A stretch of 64,000 nt of DNA from Pseudomonas sp. MIACH (GTDB lineage: Bacteria > Pseudomonadota > Gammaproteobacteria > Pseudomonadales > Pseudomonadaceae). Each line of letters begins with the position of its first letter. Position 1 is the first letter of the stretch. The notes under the pieces are model-generated. The model searched no databases. It was not told the DNA's origin and was given only the letters and a program-made list of their open reading frames with translations. Positions 1 through 11,924 of the stretch are shown one piece after another. The stretch covers positions 44,281 to 108,280 of the forward strand of contig NZ_LHVO01000031.1 in NCBI RefSeq assembly GCF_001269925.1. Reading direction: 5' to 3'. The translations under genes were made by a program, and so were the position numbers.

Positions 1-373
1 GTATGCGCGGCTGATCCGCTCGCAAATCCTGGTGCTCAAGGAAAGCGACTTCGCCCTGGCCGCCAAGAGCCTGGGGTTTGGCCATGGGCGCATCCTGTTC
101 CGGCATTTGCTGCCGAATGCGATGTTTGGCTCGATCGTGTTTTCCATGTCTGACGCGGTGCTGGTGCTGCTCAACGGTGCTGCCGTGAGCTACCTGGGCC
201 TGGGGGTGCAACCGCCGACAGCGGAGTGGGGGACGATGATTGCCGAAGGGCAGGCGTTTATCACCACGGCCTGGTGGATCTGCACCTTTCCGGGGTTGGC
301 CATCGTGACCCTGGCCATGGGCTTCAGCCTGCTGGCCGATGGCGTGGCGCAAGTGTTGGGGGATCGCTCATGA
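1..373 (+). CDS. ABC transporter permease, DppC/OppC type (5' end outside window)
   Basis: Inner-membrane permease subunit of a peptide/opine-type ABC importer. The open frame runs in from the left edge, so only the C-terminal part (about 123 residues) is visible. It contains the EAA-type loop contacting the ATPases (LAAKSLGFGHGRILFRHLLP) and the closing segment with the PTAEWGTMI motif typical of DppC-like subunits, followed by a last membrane helix. The stop overlaps the next ATPase start in an ATGA junction, so the genes are translationally coupled. The substrate cannot be told from this fragment. Family assignment is firm; substrate is unknown. Confidence 0.9.
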   Translation, partial: YARLIRSQILVLKESDFALAAKSLGFGHGRILFRHLLPNAMFGSIVFSMSDAVLVLLNGAAVSYLGLGVQPPTAEWGTMIAEGQAFITTAWWICTFPGLAIVTLAMGFSLLADGVAQVLGDRS

Positions 374-1326
374 GCCTGTTGCAGGTGCAAGACCTCAGCG
401 TGATCGCCAATAACGCCGGGCGCGATGTGACCTTGGTCGACCGCGTGTCCTTTGACCTGGCCGAAGGCGAAATCCTCGGCCTGGTGGGCGAAAGCGGCTC
501 GGGCAAGACCATGGCCTGCCGTGGCCTGATGCGCCTGTTGCCGTCGCCCAATCTACGCGTTCAGGGCGGTGCGGTACGCCTGGCCGGCCAGGACCTGCTG
601 CCACTGGATGACGCCGGCATGCGCGCGGTGCGTGGCGGGCAGTTGGGCATGATCTTCCAGAACCCCAGCAGCCACCTCGACCCCTTGATGCGCATCGGTG
701 ATCAGATCGCCGAAGGCATCCGCCTGCATCAGGGCGCGTCGAAAAAAGACGCGCGCCGACAAGCCATCGAGGTGTTGCGCCAGGTGGGCATTCCCGATCC
801 CCAGGCACGGGTCGACAACTATCCCCATGAGTTTTCCGGTGGCATGCGCCAACGCGCGATGATCGCCGTGGCCCTGGGCTGCAACCCGAAAGTACTGATT
901 GCCGACGAGCCGACCACGGCCCTCGATGTGACCGTGCAGGCGCAAATCCTGCGCCTGCTGCTGGACCTGCGTGACCAGCGCGGCCTGTCGATCATCATGA
1001 TCACCCACGACCTCGGCGTGGTTGCGCAAACCTGTGATTCCATCGCCGTGATGTACGCCGGGCGCCTGTGCGAACACGGCAGCAAGTACGACTTGCTCGC
1101 CCATCCGCAACACCCGTACACCGCTGGCCTGATTGATTGCCAGCCGGCCCACAGCAGTGGCCATGCGTTGCTGCGCACCATCCCTGGCCAGCCGCCGTTG
1201 CTCGATACGTTACCCGACGGCTGCCGCTTCAACCCGCGTTGTCCGCAGGTTGGCGCGTTGTGCACCGAACTGTTGCCCGAAGGCGCGCGCGTGGCGTGTC
1301 ACTACCCGTTGGGAGCACGCCCATGA
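370..1326 (+). CDS. ABC transporter ATP-binding protein, DppD/OppD type
   Basis: Cytoplasmic ATPase of the oligopeptide-type importer, 318 aa when started at the ATG overlapping the permease stop ([11 protein letters not shown]). An upstream in-frame extension exists but lies inside the permease gene and is not needed. Visible motifs are Walker A GESGSGKT, signature FSGGMRQR, Walker [12 protein letters not shown] and the switch histidine in MITHDLGVV. The C-terminal oligo_HPY region has the cysteine cluster [14 protein letters not shown] usual for this subfamily. It forms a heterodimer with the next gene's product, to which it is joined by another ATGA overlap. Confidence 0.93.
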   Translation: MSLLQVQDLSVIANNAGRDVTLVDRVSFDLAEGEILGLVGESGSGKTMACRGLMRLLPSPNLRVQGGAVRLAGQDLLPLDDAGMRAVRGGQLGMIFQNPSSHLDPLMRIGDQIAEGIRLHQGASKKDARRQAIEVLRQVGIPDPQARVDNYPHEFSGGMRQRAMIAVALGCNPKVLIADEPTTALDVTVQAQILRLLLDLRDQRGLSIIMITHDLGVVAQTCDSIAVMYAGRLCEHGSKYDLLAHPQHPYTAGLIDCQPAHSSGHALLRTIPGQPPLLDTLPDGCRFNPRCPQVGALCTELLPEGARVACHYPLGARP

Positions 1327-2342
1327 GCCTGTTGCAGATCAAGGACCTGGAGGTGCGATTCGCCGCGTCCGGCACCGGTGTGTTCGGCCTGAACAAGCAG
1401 TGGGTGAGGGCGGTGAACGGTGTGTCGCTGAACCTGGCCGCCGGTGAAACCCTGGGGTTGGTGGGAGAGTCCGGCAGCGGCAAAAGCACATTGGGGCGGG
1501 CGATCCTGCACCTCAACCCGATCAGTGCCGGGCAGGTGCTGTTCGATGGCATCGACATGGCCCATGGCAGTGCCATCGACATCGCCCGCTTGCGCCACGA
1601 GACCGCGATGATCTTCCAGGACCCCTACGCCGCGTTGAACCCGCGCCACACCATCGGCGAAACCATCGCCGAGGTGCTGCGGGTGCAGCGCAAAGTCCCG
1701 GCAGAGCGTATCCCCGTTCGCGTCAACGAGCTGCTTGACCTGGTCGGCCTGCGCCCCGAACTGGCCAGTCGCAAACCCGGTTCACTCAGTGGCGGCCAGT
1801 GCCAGCGCGTGGGAATCGCCCGGGCGCTGGCGGTGGAGCCACGCCTGATCATCGCGGATGAATGCGTGGCGGCCTTGGATGTATCGATCCAGGGCCAGAT
1901 CATCAACCTGTTGCTAGAACTGCAACAGCGCATGAACCTGGCGATCCTGTTTATCGCCCATGACCTGGCCATCGTGCGGCGCCTGTGTGACCGCGTCGCG
2001 GTGATGTACCTGGGCAAAATCGTCGAGGAAGGTCCGGTGGAAGCGGTCTTCACCTCGCCGCGCCATCCGTATACCGCGGCGTTGATCGAGGCGATTCCGG
2101 AGATTGATCCGCATCGGCCTTTGCCTGCAGAACCGTTGCCTGGCGAGCCGCCGAGCCCCCTGAATTTGCCTACGGGCTGTGCCTTCCACCCGCGTTGCCG
2201 GTATGCCCGGACGATGTGTTCCGTGGTATTGCCGCCTACCCATTTCCTGCACGAGCATCGGTACAGTTGCGTGCTTGAAGAACCGTTGACCCTTCCTGCC
2301 CATCATGAACAAGGAGTTATGACATGCAATCGCGCCACTTGA
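1323..2342 (+). CDS. ABC transporter ATP-binding protein, DppF/OppF type
   Basis: Second ATPase of the importer, 339 aa from the ATG in the ATGA junction. Walker A is GESGSGKST and the signature is LSGGQCQRVG. The Walker B segment reads ADECVAALDV, with Cys where most relatives have Pro; the catalytic Glu is retained, so activity is expected. The C-terminus carries the CAFHPRCRYARTMC cysteine motif. The 3' end overlaps the start of the binding-protein gene by 19 bases, so either the last residues are translated over that gene's ribosome-binding region or the two are coupled. Family firm, substrate unknown. Confidence 0.92.
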   Translation: MSLLQIKDLEVRFAASGTGVFGLNKQWVRAVNGVSLNLAAGETLGLVGESGSGKSTLGRAILHLNPISAGQVLFDGIDMAHGSAIDIARLRHETAMIFQDPYAALNPRHTIGETIAEVLRVQRKVPAERIPVRVNELLDLVGLRPELASRKPGSLSGGQCQRVGIARALAVEPRLIIADECVAALDVSIQGQIINLLLELQQRMNLAILFIAHDLAIVRRLCDRVAVMYLGKIVEEGPVEAVFTSPRHPYTAALIEAIPEIDPHRPLPAEPLPGEPPSPLNLPTGCAFHPRCRYARTMCSVVLPPTHFLHEHRYSCVLEEPLTLPAHHEQGVMTCNRAT

Positions 2343-3838
2343 AGTTGCTCGCCGCTGCTACGTTAACCGCGTGGTCCCTCACTGCCGGGCTGGCACAAGC
2401 CGCCGGCGTCCTGACCATCGGCTGCCGTGAAGACAGCACCACGTTTGACCCGATCAAAAGCGCGCAGAACCGCGACACCTGGGTCTTCGCCAACGTCTAC
2501 GACACCCTGGTCCGCGTGAATAACCTGGGCACCAAGATGGAGCCGGGCCTGGCAGAAAGCTGGGAGATTTCCAAGGACGGCCTGACCTACACCTTCAAAC
2601 TGCGCGATGCGAAGTTCTCCGATGGTTCGGCGATCACCGCCGAGGATGCGGCGTTCAGCCTGTTGCGCATCCGTGATAACAAGGCCTCGCTGTGGGCTGA
2701 CCCCTTCAACCTGATCAATACGGCCAAGGCGGCAGACGCGAAAACCCTGGTCGTCACGTTGAAGACCCCGGCGGTTGCCTTCCTTTCGCAACTGGCTTCG
2801 CCAACGGTCTCGATCCTGTCGGAAAAAGCCATGACCAAGATGGGCGAAGACGCCTACTCGGAAAATCCGGTGACCTCCGGTGCGTTTACCGTGGACGAAT
2901 GGCGCAAGGGCGACCGGGTCATCCTGAAGAAGAACCCGAACTTCTGGCAGGCCAAGAACGTCAGCCTGGATGGCGTGGAGTGGGTCTCCGTGACCGACGA
3001 CAACACGCGCATGCGCATGGTGCAGAACAACGAGTTGGACACGGCGATCTTCGTACCGTTTTCCCGGGTTGAAGAACTGAAGAAAGACCAGAACGTGGTG
3101 ATCCACTCCGACCCGTCCACCCGTGAAGATCACCTGCTGATCAACCACGCCCACGGTCTGCTGGCCAAGCAGGAAGTGCGCGAGGCGCTGGACATGGCGA
3201 TCGATAAACAGTCGCTGGTGAAAACCGCCACTTACGGTCAAGGCACGGTGGCCTATTCCTACATCCCGAAAGGCTCGTTGTTCCACTACGCCAACAACCT
3301 GCAACGTCCGTATGACCCGACCGCCGCCAAGAAGCTGTTGGAAAAGGCTGGTGCGAAGGACTTGAAGCTCAACTATGTGGTCAACGCCGGCAACGAAGCC
3401 GACGAGCAGATCGCGGTGATCATCAAGGACCAGTTGGCCAAGGTCGGTGTGACCGCCAACCTGCAGAAAGTCGACCCGACCCAAAGCTGGCAGATGCTGG
3501 TGGACGGTGAGTACGATATTTCGGTGATGTACTGGACCAACGACATCCTCGACCCGGACCAGAAGACCACCTTCGTGCTCGGCCACGACACCAACCAGAA
3601 CTACATGACCCGCTACAAGAACGACAAGGTCAAGGAACTGGTGGCGGCGGCGCGCATCGAGGCTGACCCGGTCAAGCGTGAGCAGATGTATGTCGAGTTG
3701 CAGAAACTGGCGAAACAGGATGTGAACTGGATCGACCTGTACTACAGCCCGTACATCAACATCTCACGCAAGAATGTGAGCAACTTCCTGCAAAACCCGC
3801 TGGGGCGCTTCACCCTTGAGGAAGTGGTGAAGAACTAA
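2324..3838 (+). CDS. ABC transporter periplasmic substrate-binding protein (SBP_bac_5)
   Basis: Periplasmic binding protein of the importer, 504 aa. It starts with a classical signal peptide (MQSRHLKLLAAATLTAW..., cleavage likely after AQA near residue 26). The mature part shows the SBP_bac_5 layout: LTIGCREDSTTFDP at the start, EPGLAESWEISKDGLTYTF, the YDPTAAKKLL segment near residue 330, and a Trp/Tyr-rich lobe near the end. A GGAG-type Shine-Dalgarno (AAGGAGTTATGAC) precedes the start. It is the last gene of the operon. Family members bind peptides, opines or metal chelates; this one is not assignable further. Confidence 0.92.
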   Translation: MQSRHLKLLAAATLTAWSLTAGLAQAAGVLTIGCREDSTTFDPIKSAQNRDTWVFANVYDTLVRVNNLGTKMEPGLAESWEISKDGLTYTFKLRDAKFSDGSAITAEDAAFSLLRIRDNKASLWADPFNLINTAKAADAKTLVVTLKTPAVAFLSQLASPTVSILSEKAMTKMGEDAYSENPVTSGAFTVDEWRKGDRVILKKNPNFWQAKNVSLDGVEWVSVTDDNTRMRMVQNNELDTAIFVPFSRVEELKKDQNVVIHSDPSTREDHLLINHAHGLLAKQEVREALDMAIDKQSLVKTATYGQGTVAYSYIPKGSLFHYANNLQRPYDPTAAKKLLEKAGAKDLKLNYVVNAGNEADEQIAVIIKDQLAKVGVTANLQKVDPTQSWQMLVDGEYDISVMYWTNDILDPDQKTTFVLGHDTNQNYMTRYKNDKVKELVAAARIEADPVKREQMYVELQKLAKQDVNWIDLYYSPYINISRKNVSNFLQNPLGRFTLEEVVKN

Positions 3839-3860
3839 GAGCCAGAGAACACCGCAATAC

Positions 3861-3894
3861 AAATGTGGGAGGGTTCTACACCCCTCTCACATTT
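3861..3894. repeat. Singlet REP-like inverted repeat / probable bidirectional terminator
   Basis: AAATGTGGGAGGG and CCCTCTCACATTT form a 13-bp stem with one G-T pair and an 8-base loop. It sits between the convergent binding-protein and SDR genes. The core TGTGGGAGGG matches the REP family seen elsewhere in this window, and a role in ending transcription from both sides is plausible. Confidence 0.75.
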
Positions 3895-3914
3895 GGTTCC
3901 GGTTGGGTCAGTTG

Positions 3915-4655
3915 TTACTGGGCGTCAAACGCCTGCCCATTGATGCCGGTACTGTCCGGCCCCATCAGGTACAGGTACACCGGCATGATCTCTTCCGGTG
4001 CCGGCCTTTCCATCGGGTTCTCCCCTGGATACGCCTGGGCCCGCATGCTGGTGCGCGTACCGCCCGGGTTGATGCTGTTGGCTCTTACTGCAGCCACGTC
4101 TTCGAGCTCATCCGCCAGGGTCTGCATCAAGCCTTCAGTGGCAAATTTCGACACACCATAAGCCCCCCAATACGCCCGGCCCTTGCGCCCGACGCTACTG
4201 GAGGTGAACACCACCGACGCGTCCTGGGACAGCTTGAGCAGCGGCAACAACGTGCTGGTGAGCATGAACATCGCGTTGACGTTGATGTGCATCACCCGCA
4301 TGAAGTTCTCGCCGGACAACTGCTCGATCGGCGTACGCGGGCCGATGATCGAGGCGTTGTGCAGCAGGCCGTCGAGGTGGCCGAATTCTTTTTCGATCAT
4401 CGCGGCCAGCTCATCGTATTGATGGGGCAGGGCGGTCTCCAGGTTGAACGGGATCACCACCGGCTGCGGGTGGCCGGCCGCTTCGATTTCGTCATACACC
4501 TGGGCCAGGTTGGCTTCGGTCTTGCCCAACAACAGCACGGTCGCGCCATGAGCCGCGTAGGTTTTCGCCGCCGCCGCGCCAATGCCGCGACCGGCGCCGG
4601 TCACCAGGATGACCCGGTCTTTGAGCAGTTCTGGACGTGCAGAGTAATCAAACAT
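3915..4655 (-). CDS. yciK: YciK-family short-chain dehydrogenase/reductase
   Basis: Cytoplasmic NAD(P)-dependent SDR of 246 aa, orthologue-like to the yciK gene that follows mupP in Pseudomonas. The nucleotide-binding motif TGAGRGIG is at residues 20-27, NASIIG follows the fourth strand, and the catalytic Ser (SSSVGRKG) and YGVSK Tyr/Lys pair are present. The physiological substrate of YciK is not established. It is the last gene of the minus-strand mtaD-ubiG-mupP-yciK run, separated from mupP by a REP element, so it may have lower expression or its own promoter. SDR identity is firm; the name rests on similarity and position. Confidence 0.85.
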   Translation of the reverse strand: MFDYSARPELLKDRVILVTGAGRGIGAAAAKTYAAHGATVLLLGKTEANLAQVYDEIEAAGHPQPVVIPFNLETALPHQYDELAAMIEKEFGHLDGLLHNASIIGPRTPIEQLSGENFMRVMHINVNAMFMLTSTLLPLLKLSQDASVVFTSSSVGRKGRAYWGAYGVSKFATEGLMQTLADELEDVAAVRANSINPGGTRTSMRAQAYPGENPMERPAPEEIMPVYLYLMGPDSTGINGQAFDAQ

Positions 4656-4710
4656 AAAAAGCCTCGACAGAGTTCAGCGGGTTACAAACACCCATCTTGA
4701 GCGCAGTGGA

Positions 4711-4752
4711 GATCCAAATGTGGGGGGGGCAAGCCCACTCCCACATTGGATC
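4711..4752. repeat. REP element between mupP and yciK
   Basis: A 42-base inverted repeat: outer arms GATCCAA and TTGGATC enclose the REP core TGTGGG...CCCACA around GGGGCAAGCCC. Inside an operon-like run it could stall transcription or stabilise the upstream mupP message. The core matches the other REPs in the window. Confidence 0.85.
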
Positions 4753-4780
4753 CTCCTTAGTCAGTAGAGCGAGTGAGCCA

Positions 4781-5452
4781 TCAGCAACTGCACAGCGCGT
4801 TATCCAACACCTTGCGCAGTTCCAGCGGGTGATCCACCACCACATCCGCGCCCCAGTGACGCGGGTTGTCGTCCGGGTGGATATAGCCGTAGGTCACCGC
4901 CGCCGTGCGGGTGCCGGCGTCGCGGCCAGACTCGATGTCACGCAGGTCGTCGCCCACGAACAGCACGCTGGCCGGGTCCAGGCCGAGCATCTTGCACGCC
5001 AGGATCATCGGCTCCGGGTCCGGCTTGCTGTTTTTCACGTGGTCCGGGCAGATCAGCAGGGCCGAACGCTCGGCCAGGCCCAACTGCTGCATGATCGGCT
5101 CGGCGAAGCGCAGTGGCTTGTTGGTGACCACGCCCCAGATCAGCTTGGCCTTCTCGATGTCTTCGAGAAGCTCGGCCATGCCGTCGAACAATTTGCTGTG
5201 GACGGCGCAACCCTTCAGGTAACGCTCGAGGAATTCCAGGCGCAGTGCTTCAAAGCCAGGCGTTTCCGGGTCCATCGAGAAGGTCACGGCGACCATCGCC
5301 CGTGCACCGCCGGAGATTTCATCGCGGATGTGCTGGGGATTGATCGGTGGCAGGCCACGGTCGGCACGCATGGCCTGGCAGATGGCGATAAAGTCCGGCG
5401 CGGTGTCCAGCAGGGTACCGTCCATGTCGAAGAGAACCGCTCGCAACTTCAC
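4781..5452 (-). CDS. mupP: N-acetylmuramic acid 6-phosphate phosphatase MupP (HAD family, Gph-like)
   Basis: HAD hydrolase of 223 aa starting at GTG, 4 bases after the ubiG stop. Motif I is [10 protein letters not shown] with the nucleophilic Asp near residue 9, motif II lies around VVTNKP, motif III Lys is in NSKPDPEP and motif IV is [12 protein letters not shown]. The family was long annotated phosphoglycolate phosphatase. In Pseudomonas the ubiG-adjacent copy is known to dephosphorylate MurNAc-6-P in the cell-wall recycling route that bypasses de novo UDP-MurNAc synthesis and confers intrinsic fosfomycin resistance. Both the sequence and the ubiG-mupP-yciK order support this. The alternative, a true Gph, is less likely. 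Confidence 0.88.
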   Translation of the reverse strand: MKLRAVLFDMDGTLLDTAPDFIAICQAMRADRGLPPINPQHIRDEISGGARAMVAVTFSMDPETPGFEALRLEFLERYLKGCAVHSKLFDGMAELLEDIEKAKLIWGVVTNKPLRFAEPIMQQLGLAERSALLICPDHVKNSKPDPEPMILACKMLGLDPASVLFVGDDLRDIESGRDAGTRTAAVTYGYIHPDDNPRHWGADVVVDHPLELRKVLDNALCSC

Positions 5453-5456
5453 AGGC

Positions 5457-6155
5457 TCATTCCTCGCGCAGGGTCTGGATCATGTAGTTGACGTCAACGT
5501 CGCTGGCCAGCTTGTAGTGCTTGGTCAGTGGGTTGTAGGTCAGGCCGATGATGTCCTTGACGGTCAGCCCGGCCTGGCGGCTCCACGCGCCCAGTTCGGA
5601 CGGGCGGATGAATTTCTTGAAGTCATGGGTGCCGCGCGGCAGCAGCTTCATGATGTATTCGGCGCCGATGATCGCGAACAGATAGGCCTTGGGGTTGCGG
5701 TTGATGGTGGAGAAGAACACCTGGCCGCCCGGCTTGACCATGCGGAAGCAGGCGCGGATCACCGAGGAGGGGTCTGGCACGTGCTCCAGCATTTCCAGGC
5801 AGGTGACCACGTCGAACTGCTCCGGCATTTCTTCGGCCAGGGCCTCGGCGGTGATCTGGCGGTATTCCACGCTCACACCGGATTCCAACTGGTGCAGCCG
5901 GGCCACGGCCAGCGGCGCTTCGCCCATGTCGATTCCCATCACGGTGGCGCCGCGCTGGGCCATGGCTTCGCTGAGGATGCCGCCGCCGCAACCCACGTCG
6001 AGCACCTTTTTGCCGGCCAGGTTGACGCGTTCGTCAATCCAGTTGACCCGCAGCGGGTTGATGTCGTGCAGGGGTTTGAACTCGCTTTCGCGGTCCCACC
6101 AGCGGTGGGCCAGGGCTTCAAACTTGGCGATTTCGGCGTGGTCGACGTTGCTCAT
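5457..6155 (-). CDS. ubiG: Ubiquinone biosynthesis O-methyltransferase UbiG
   Basis: SAM-dependent enzyme performing both O-methylations of ubiquinone synthesis at the membrane face. It is 232 aa from ATG ([13 protein letters not shown]), the usual length; the frame stays open 34 codons further upstream but that part is non-conserved, and an AGAGGA Shine-Dalgarno sits just before the chosen start. Motif I is [16 protein letters not shown] near residue 50, and EMLEHVPDP and [13 protein letters not shown] are typical UbiG segments. It lies between mtaD and mupP on the same strand. Confidence 0.95.
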   Translation of the reverse strand: MSNVDHAEIAKFEALAHRWWDRESEFKPLHDINPLRVNWIDERVNLAGKKVLDVGCGGGILSEAMAQRGATVMGIDMGEAPLAVARLHQLESGVSVEYRQITAEALAEEMPEQFDVVTCLEMLEHVPDPSSVIRACFRMVKPGGQVFFSTINRNPKAYLFAIIGAEYIMKLLPRGTHDFKKFIRPSELGAWSRQAGLTVKDIIGLTYNPLTKHYKLASDVDVNYMIQTLREE

Positions 6156-6219
6156 GGTGAATCCTCTAAATCTGATAAATCGGTTTGTCGGTGCCGAACA
6201 CGCAGGCTCAGCACCTTCG

Positions 6220-7551
6220 TTATTCGCTGTGCCCGCTGATGCGTTGGCCCCAGGCAATGGCCGTGGCGGTCAACTGTTGTTCGTCCATGCGGGTGAGTTG
6301 CCGGTCGTCGAGCAACTGCTTGCCGGCGACCCAAAGGTGTTTCACGCAATCGCGTCCGGTGGCATATATAAGCTGTGAGACCGGATCGTAGATCGGTTGT
6401 TGCGCCAGCCCGGTCAGATCGAAAGCGACCATATCCGCCGCCTTGCCCACTTCCAGGGAGCCGATTTCGCTTTCCAGGCCCATGGCGCGCGCACCGTTGA
6501 GCGTAGCCATGCGCAGCGCACGGTGCGCGTCCAGGGCGGTGGCCGAACCGGCGACGGCCTTGGCCAGCATCGCTGCGGTACGGGTTTCGCCCAGCAGGTC
6601 CAGGTCGTTGTTGCTGGCGGCGCCGTCGGTGCCAATGGCCACATTCACCCCAGCCTGCCACAGGCGCTCCACCGGGCAAAAGCCGCTGGCCAGTTTCAGG
6701 TTGGATTCCGGGCAATGGATGACACTGGTGTTGCTTTCTACCAGCAAAGCCAGGTCGTCCTCGCTGATTTGGGTCATATGAACGGCCTGGAAGCGCGGGC
6801 CCAGCAGTCCGAGGCGACCCAGGCGTGCCAATGGCCGTTCACCGGTCTGTTCGACGGCCTGTTGTACCTCGAAGGCGGTTTCGTGCACATGCATATGGAT
6901 CGCGGCGTCCAGCTCTTCGGCGATTACCCGGATTTTTTCCAGGTTGGCATCGCACACGGTGTAGGGCGCGTGGGGGCCGAAGGTGATCTTGATGCGCGGG
7001 TGGTGCTTGAGGTCGCCGAACAGCTCGATACCCTGGCGGATAGCCTCGTCAGCGGTGCTGGCGCCGGGAATCGGGAAGTCGAGGATCGGAATCGCGATCT
7101 GCGCACGCATGCCGCTGTTGTGTACGCAATCGCTGGCGACCTTGGGGTAGAAATACATGTCCGAGAAGCAGGTAATGCCGCCCTTGAGCTGCTCGGCAAT
7201 GGCCAGGTCGGTGCCGTCACGTACGAAGGCCTCGTCGACCCACTTGGCTTCGGCAGGCCAGATGTGTTTTTCCAGCCAGGTCATCAAGGGCAGATCATCA
7301 GCCAGGCCGCGAAACAGGCTCATCGCTGCATGCCCGTGGGCGTTGATCAGGCCGGGACTGAGCAGCATGCCCGGCAGTTCGCGTACTTCAGTGGCGCAAA
7401 GCTTCAGCGCCGCAGCCCGTGGCCCGATAAAGGCAATCCGCCCATCGCGGATGCCCACGCCATGGTCCTTGAGTACCACGCCAGCAGGTTCGACAGGTAC
7501 CAGCCAGGTTGGCAGTAGCAGTAAGTCGAGCGGGGCGGCAGTGGAGGTCAT
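6220..7551 (-). CDS. mtaD: 5-methylthioadenosine/S-adenosylhomocysteine deaminase (TRZ/ATZ amidohydrolase)
   Basis: Metal-dependent amidohydrolase of 443 aa. The metal ligands are visible in NAHGHAAMS near residue 70, in the HVHET segment, in the VHMTQIS segment and in [12 protein letters not shown]. In Pseudomonas the gene at this position deaminates 5'-methylthioadenosine to methylthioinosine, feeding methionine salvage. That fits its divergent neighbour mtnA, which acts later in the same salvage. The ATG is backed by its distance to mtnA (109 bases). It heads the minus-strand run into ubiG, mupP and yciK. Confidence 0.88.
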   Translation of the reverse strand: MTSTAAPLDLLLLPTWLVPVEPAGVVLKDHGVGIRDGRIAFIGPRAAALKLCATEVRELPGMLLSPGLINAHGHAAMSLFRGLADDLPLMTWLEKHIWPAEAKWVDEAFVRDGTDLAIAEQLKGGITCFSDMYFYPKVASDCVHNSGMRAQIAIPILDFPIPGASTADEAIRQGIELFGDLKHHPRIKITFGPHAPYTVCDANLEKIRVIAEELDAAIHMHVHETAFEVQQAVEQTGERPLARLGRLGLLGPRFQAVHMTQISEDDLALLVESNTSVIHCPESNLKLASGFCPVERLWQAGVNVAIGTDGAASNNDLDLLGETRTAAMLAKAVAGSATALDAHRALRMATLNGARAMGLESEIGSLEVGKAADMVAFDLTGLAQQPIYDPVSQLIYATGRDCVKHLWVAGKQLLDDRQLTRMDEQQLTATAIAWGQRISGHSE

Positions 7552-7598
7552 CGCAGGCTTCTTCCTGGGCAGCTATAAAAGAAGCGCGAAGTATACCC

Positions 7599-7627
7599 GA
7601 GCGTCCTGGCTGGCGGATCGCTATAAT
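7599..7627 (+). promoter_or_regulatory. Candidate sigma-70 promoter for mtnA
   Basis: A perfect TATAAT lies at 7622-7627, 33 bases before the mtnA start, in the 109-base divergent mtaD/mtnA spacer. The -35 position at 17-base spacing (GAGCGT) is poor, so the call rests on the -10 box and location only. Confidence 0.45.
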
Positions 7628-7660
7628 CGGCGGCTTTTGTTGATGAGTACGGGGTGAGGG

Positions 7661-8737
7661 ATGCGCGATCGACTGTTGGCAGCGGAGAAAGTGAAGGCCA
7701 TCGATTGGCGTGATGGCACGCTGCACCTGCTCGATCAACGTGCCTTGCCGTCCCAGGAAAACTGGGTGGCCTGTTCCACGGTGGATGAAGTGGCAGCGGC
7801 CATTCGCGCCATGGTGGTGCGTGGCGCGCCGGCCATCGGCATCAGCGCGGCCTATGGCCTGGTGCTCGCCGCTCGCGAACGTATCGCCGAGGGCGGTGAC
7901 TGGCAGGCCGCATGGGAAGAGGACTATGCGCTACTGGCCGATACCCGTCCGACCGCCTCGAACCTGTTCTGGGCGCTCAAGCGCATGCGCGATCGCCTGG
8001 ACCGCGTCAAGAAGCACGCCGATCCGCTGGCGGTGCTGGAGGCCGAAGCGATTGCGATCCATGAAAGCGACCGGGAAGCCAACCTCGTCATGGCCCAGTT
8101 GGGCGTTGAGCGGATTCGCAAGCATCAGGGCAACGCCCAGGCGATTTTGACCCATGGCAACGCCGGCGCCTTGGCGACGGGCGGTGTCGGCACGGCCCTT
8201 GGGGTGATTCGCGCCGCCTTCCTGGAAGGCTTGGTCGAGCACGTCTACGCCAATGAAACCCGTCCGTGGCTGCAAGGCTCGCGGCTGACCGCCTGGGAGC
8301 TGGCGGGCGAGGGTATCCCGGTCACAGTGAATGCCGACTCGGCGGGCGCACATATCCTCAAGACCAAGGGCATCACCTGGGTGATCGTCGGCGCTGATTG
8401 CATTGCCGCCAATGGCGATGTGATCGGCAAGATCGGCACCTATCAATTGGCGGTGTGCGCCATGCACCACGGCGTGCGTTTCATGGTGGTGGCGTCGAGT
8501 TCGACCCTGGACCTGATGATGGCCACCGGCGACGATGTTGCCTTGGAAGAGCGTGACGCCGACGAGTTGCTGGAAGTCTCCGGCCAACGCTTTGCCGCCG
8601 ATGTGAGTGCGTTCAACCCTGTGTTCGATGTGACCCCGGCCGACCTGATCGATGTGATCGTGACTGAGAAGGGCGTGGTTGAGCGGCCGGATACGGCTAA
8701 ATTGGCCAAGTTGATGTGCCGTAAGCGGCTGCATTGA
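7661..8737 (+). CDS. mtnA: S-methyl-5-thioribose-1-phosphate isomerase MtnA
   Basis: Cytoplasmic isomerase of methionine salvage converting methylthioribose-1-P to methylthioribulose-1-P. It is 358 aa, preceded by a GGGGTGAGGG ribosome-binding region. Family marks include [15 protein letters not shown] near residue 55, [14 protein letters not shown] with the catalytic Cys position replaced in context by the HGNAG motif, NETRPWLQG, and [21 protein letters not shown] containing the catalytic Asp. Transcribed away from mtaD, with which it shares the pathway. It stands alone; the next gene, gyrA, is more than 400 bases away behind a REP pair. Confidence 0.94.
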   Translation: MRDRLLAAEKVKAIDWRDGTLHLLDQRALPSQENWVACSTVDEVAAAIRAMVVRGAPAIGISAAYGLVLAARERIAEGGDWQAAWEEDYALLADTRPTASNLFWALKRMRDRLDRVKKHADPLAVLEAEAIAIHESDREANLVMAQLGVERIRKHQGNAQAILTHGNAGALATGGVGTALGVIRAAFLEGLVEHVYANETRPWLQGSRLTAWELAGEGIPVTVNADSAGAHILKTKGITWVIVGADCIAANGDVIGKIGTYQLAVCAMHHGVRFMVVASSSTLDLMMATGDDVALEERDADELLEVSGQRFAADVSAFNPVFDVTPADLIDVIVTEKGVVERPDTAKLAKLMCRKRLH

Positions 8738-8760
8738 GGGCTGTGGTAGGTGTGAAATGG

Positions 8761-8834
8761 CTATCGGGGCAAGCTCCCTCACACACTTGAATGGTGAACA
8801 CCGTCAAACTGTGGGAGGGGCTTGCCCCCGATTG
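8761..8834. repeat. REP doublet (REPIN-like)
   Basis: Two oppositely oriented REPs: CTATCGGGGCAAGCTCCCTC at 8761-8780 continuing into ACACA, and TGTGGGAGGGGCTTGCCCCC from 8810. About 24 bases separate them. Such paired inverted REPs are the REPIN arrangement of fluorescent pseudomonads, spread in trans by RAYT transposases. Confidence 0.88.
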
Positions 8835-9159
8835 GCCCTTAAAGTCAATAAAACCCTCAGATCTACCCTCAAAAAAAAGCACCACCCCATCTCTGAGCCC
8901 CTCTCGTCGCCCTCAAGCCTGTCATCCGTCAAATTACTAGTCTCCATGCGCATCAGGGGGATAGGTGCGTGGCGGCGATTGTGATAACATCCGGCGGTTT
9001 CCAGGGCCGCCCCCAGGGGGTGCCCATAACGTGCAGATCCGTGTCATAACTCGTTGATTTGTCGTAAGTCGTTGTCAGGCGCTGTGCCGGCAGCGGCGAG
9101 CTTCGTTCGTCCCATATGGATGCGACGAGGTTTCACCCGAAAAAGGAATCAGGCTTCTC
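8835..9159. other. gyrA upstream region
   Basis: Gene-free 325 bases between the REP doublet and gyrA. It has an extended -10-like TGTGATAAC at 8980-8988 without a convincing -35, then a GC hairpin (GCCCCCAGGGGG) and a long untranslated leader ending in AAAAAGGA before the gyrA start. The gyrA promoter should lie here, but I cannot place it firmly. Confidence 0.4.
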
Positions 9160-11814
<2,655 letters not shown>

Positions 11815-11824
11815 GCGGACACAC

Positions 11825-11860
11825 AGGGGGCGGATGAAGATTCGCCCCCTTGTTGTTTGT
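11825..11860 (+). terminator. Intrinsic terminator after gyrA
   Basis: AGGGGGCG (11825-11832) pairs with CGCCCCCT (11843-11850), followed by TGTTGTTTGT. It separates gyrA from the serC supraoperon, so serC should have its own promoter in the short spacer or rely on readthrough. Confidence 0.85.
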
Positions 11861-11924
11861 CCCCTTTGAAAGTATTGAAACCCGATTTATTGCACCACCC
11901 CACCAGATCAGAGTGAGATTGGAT

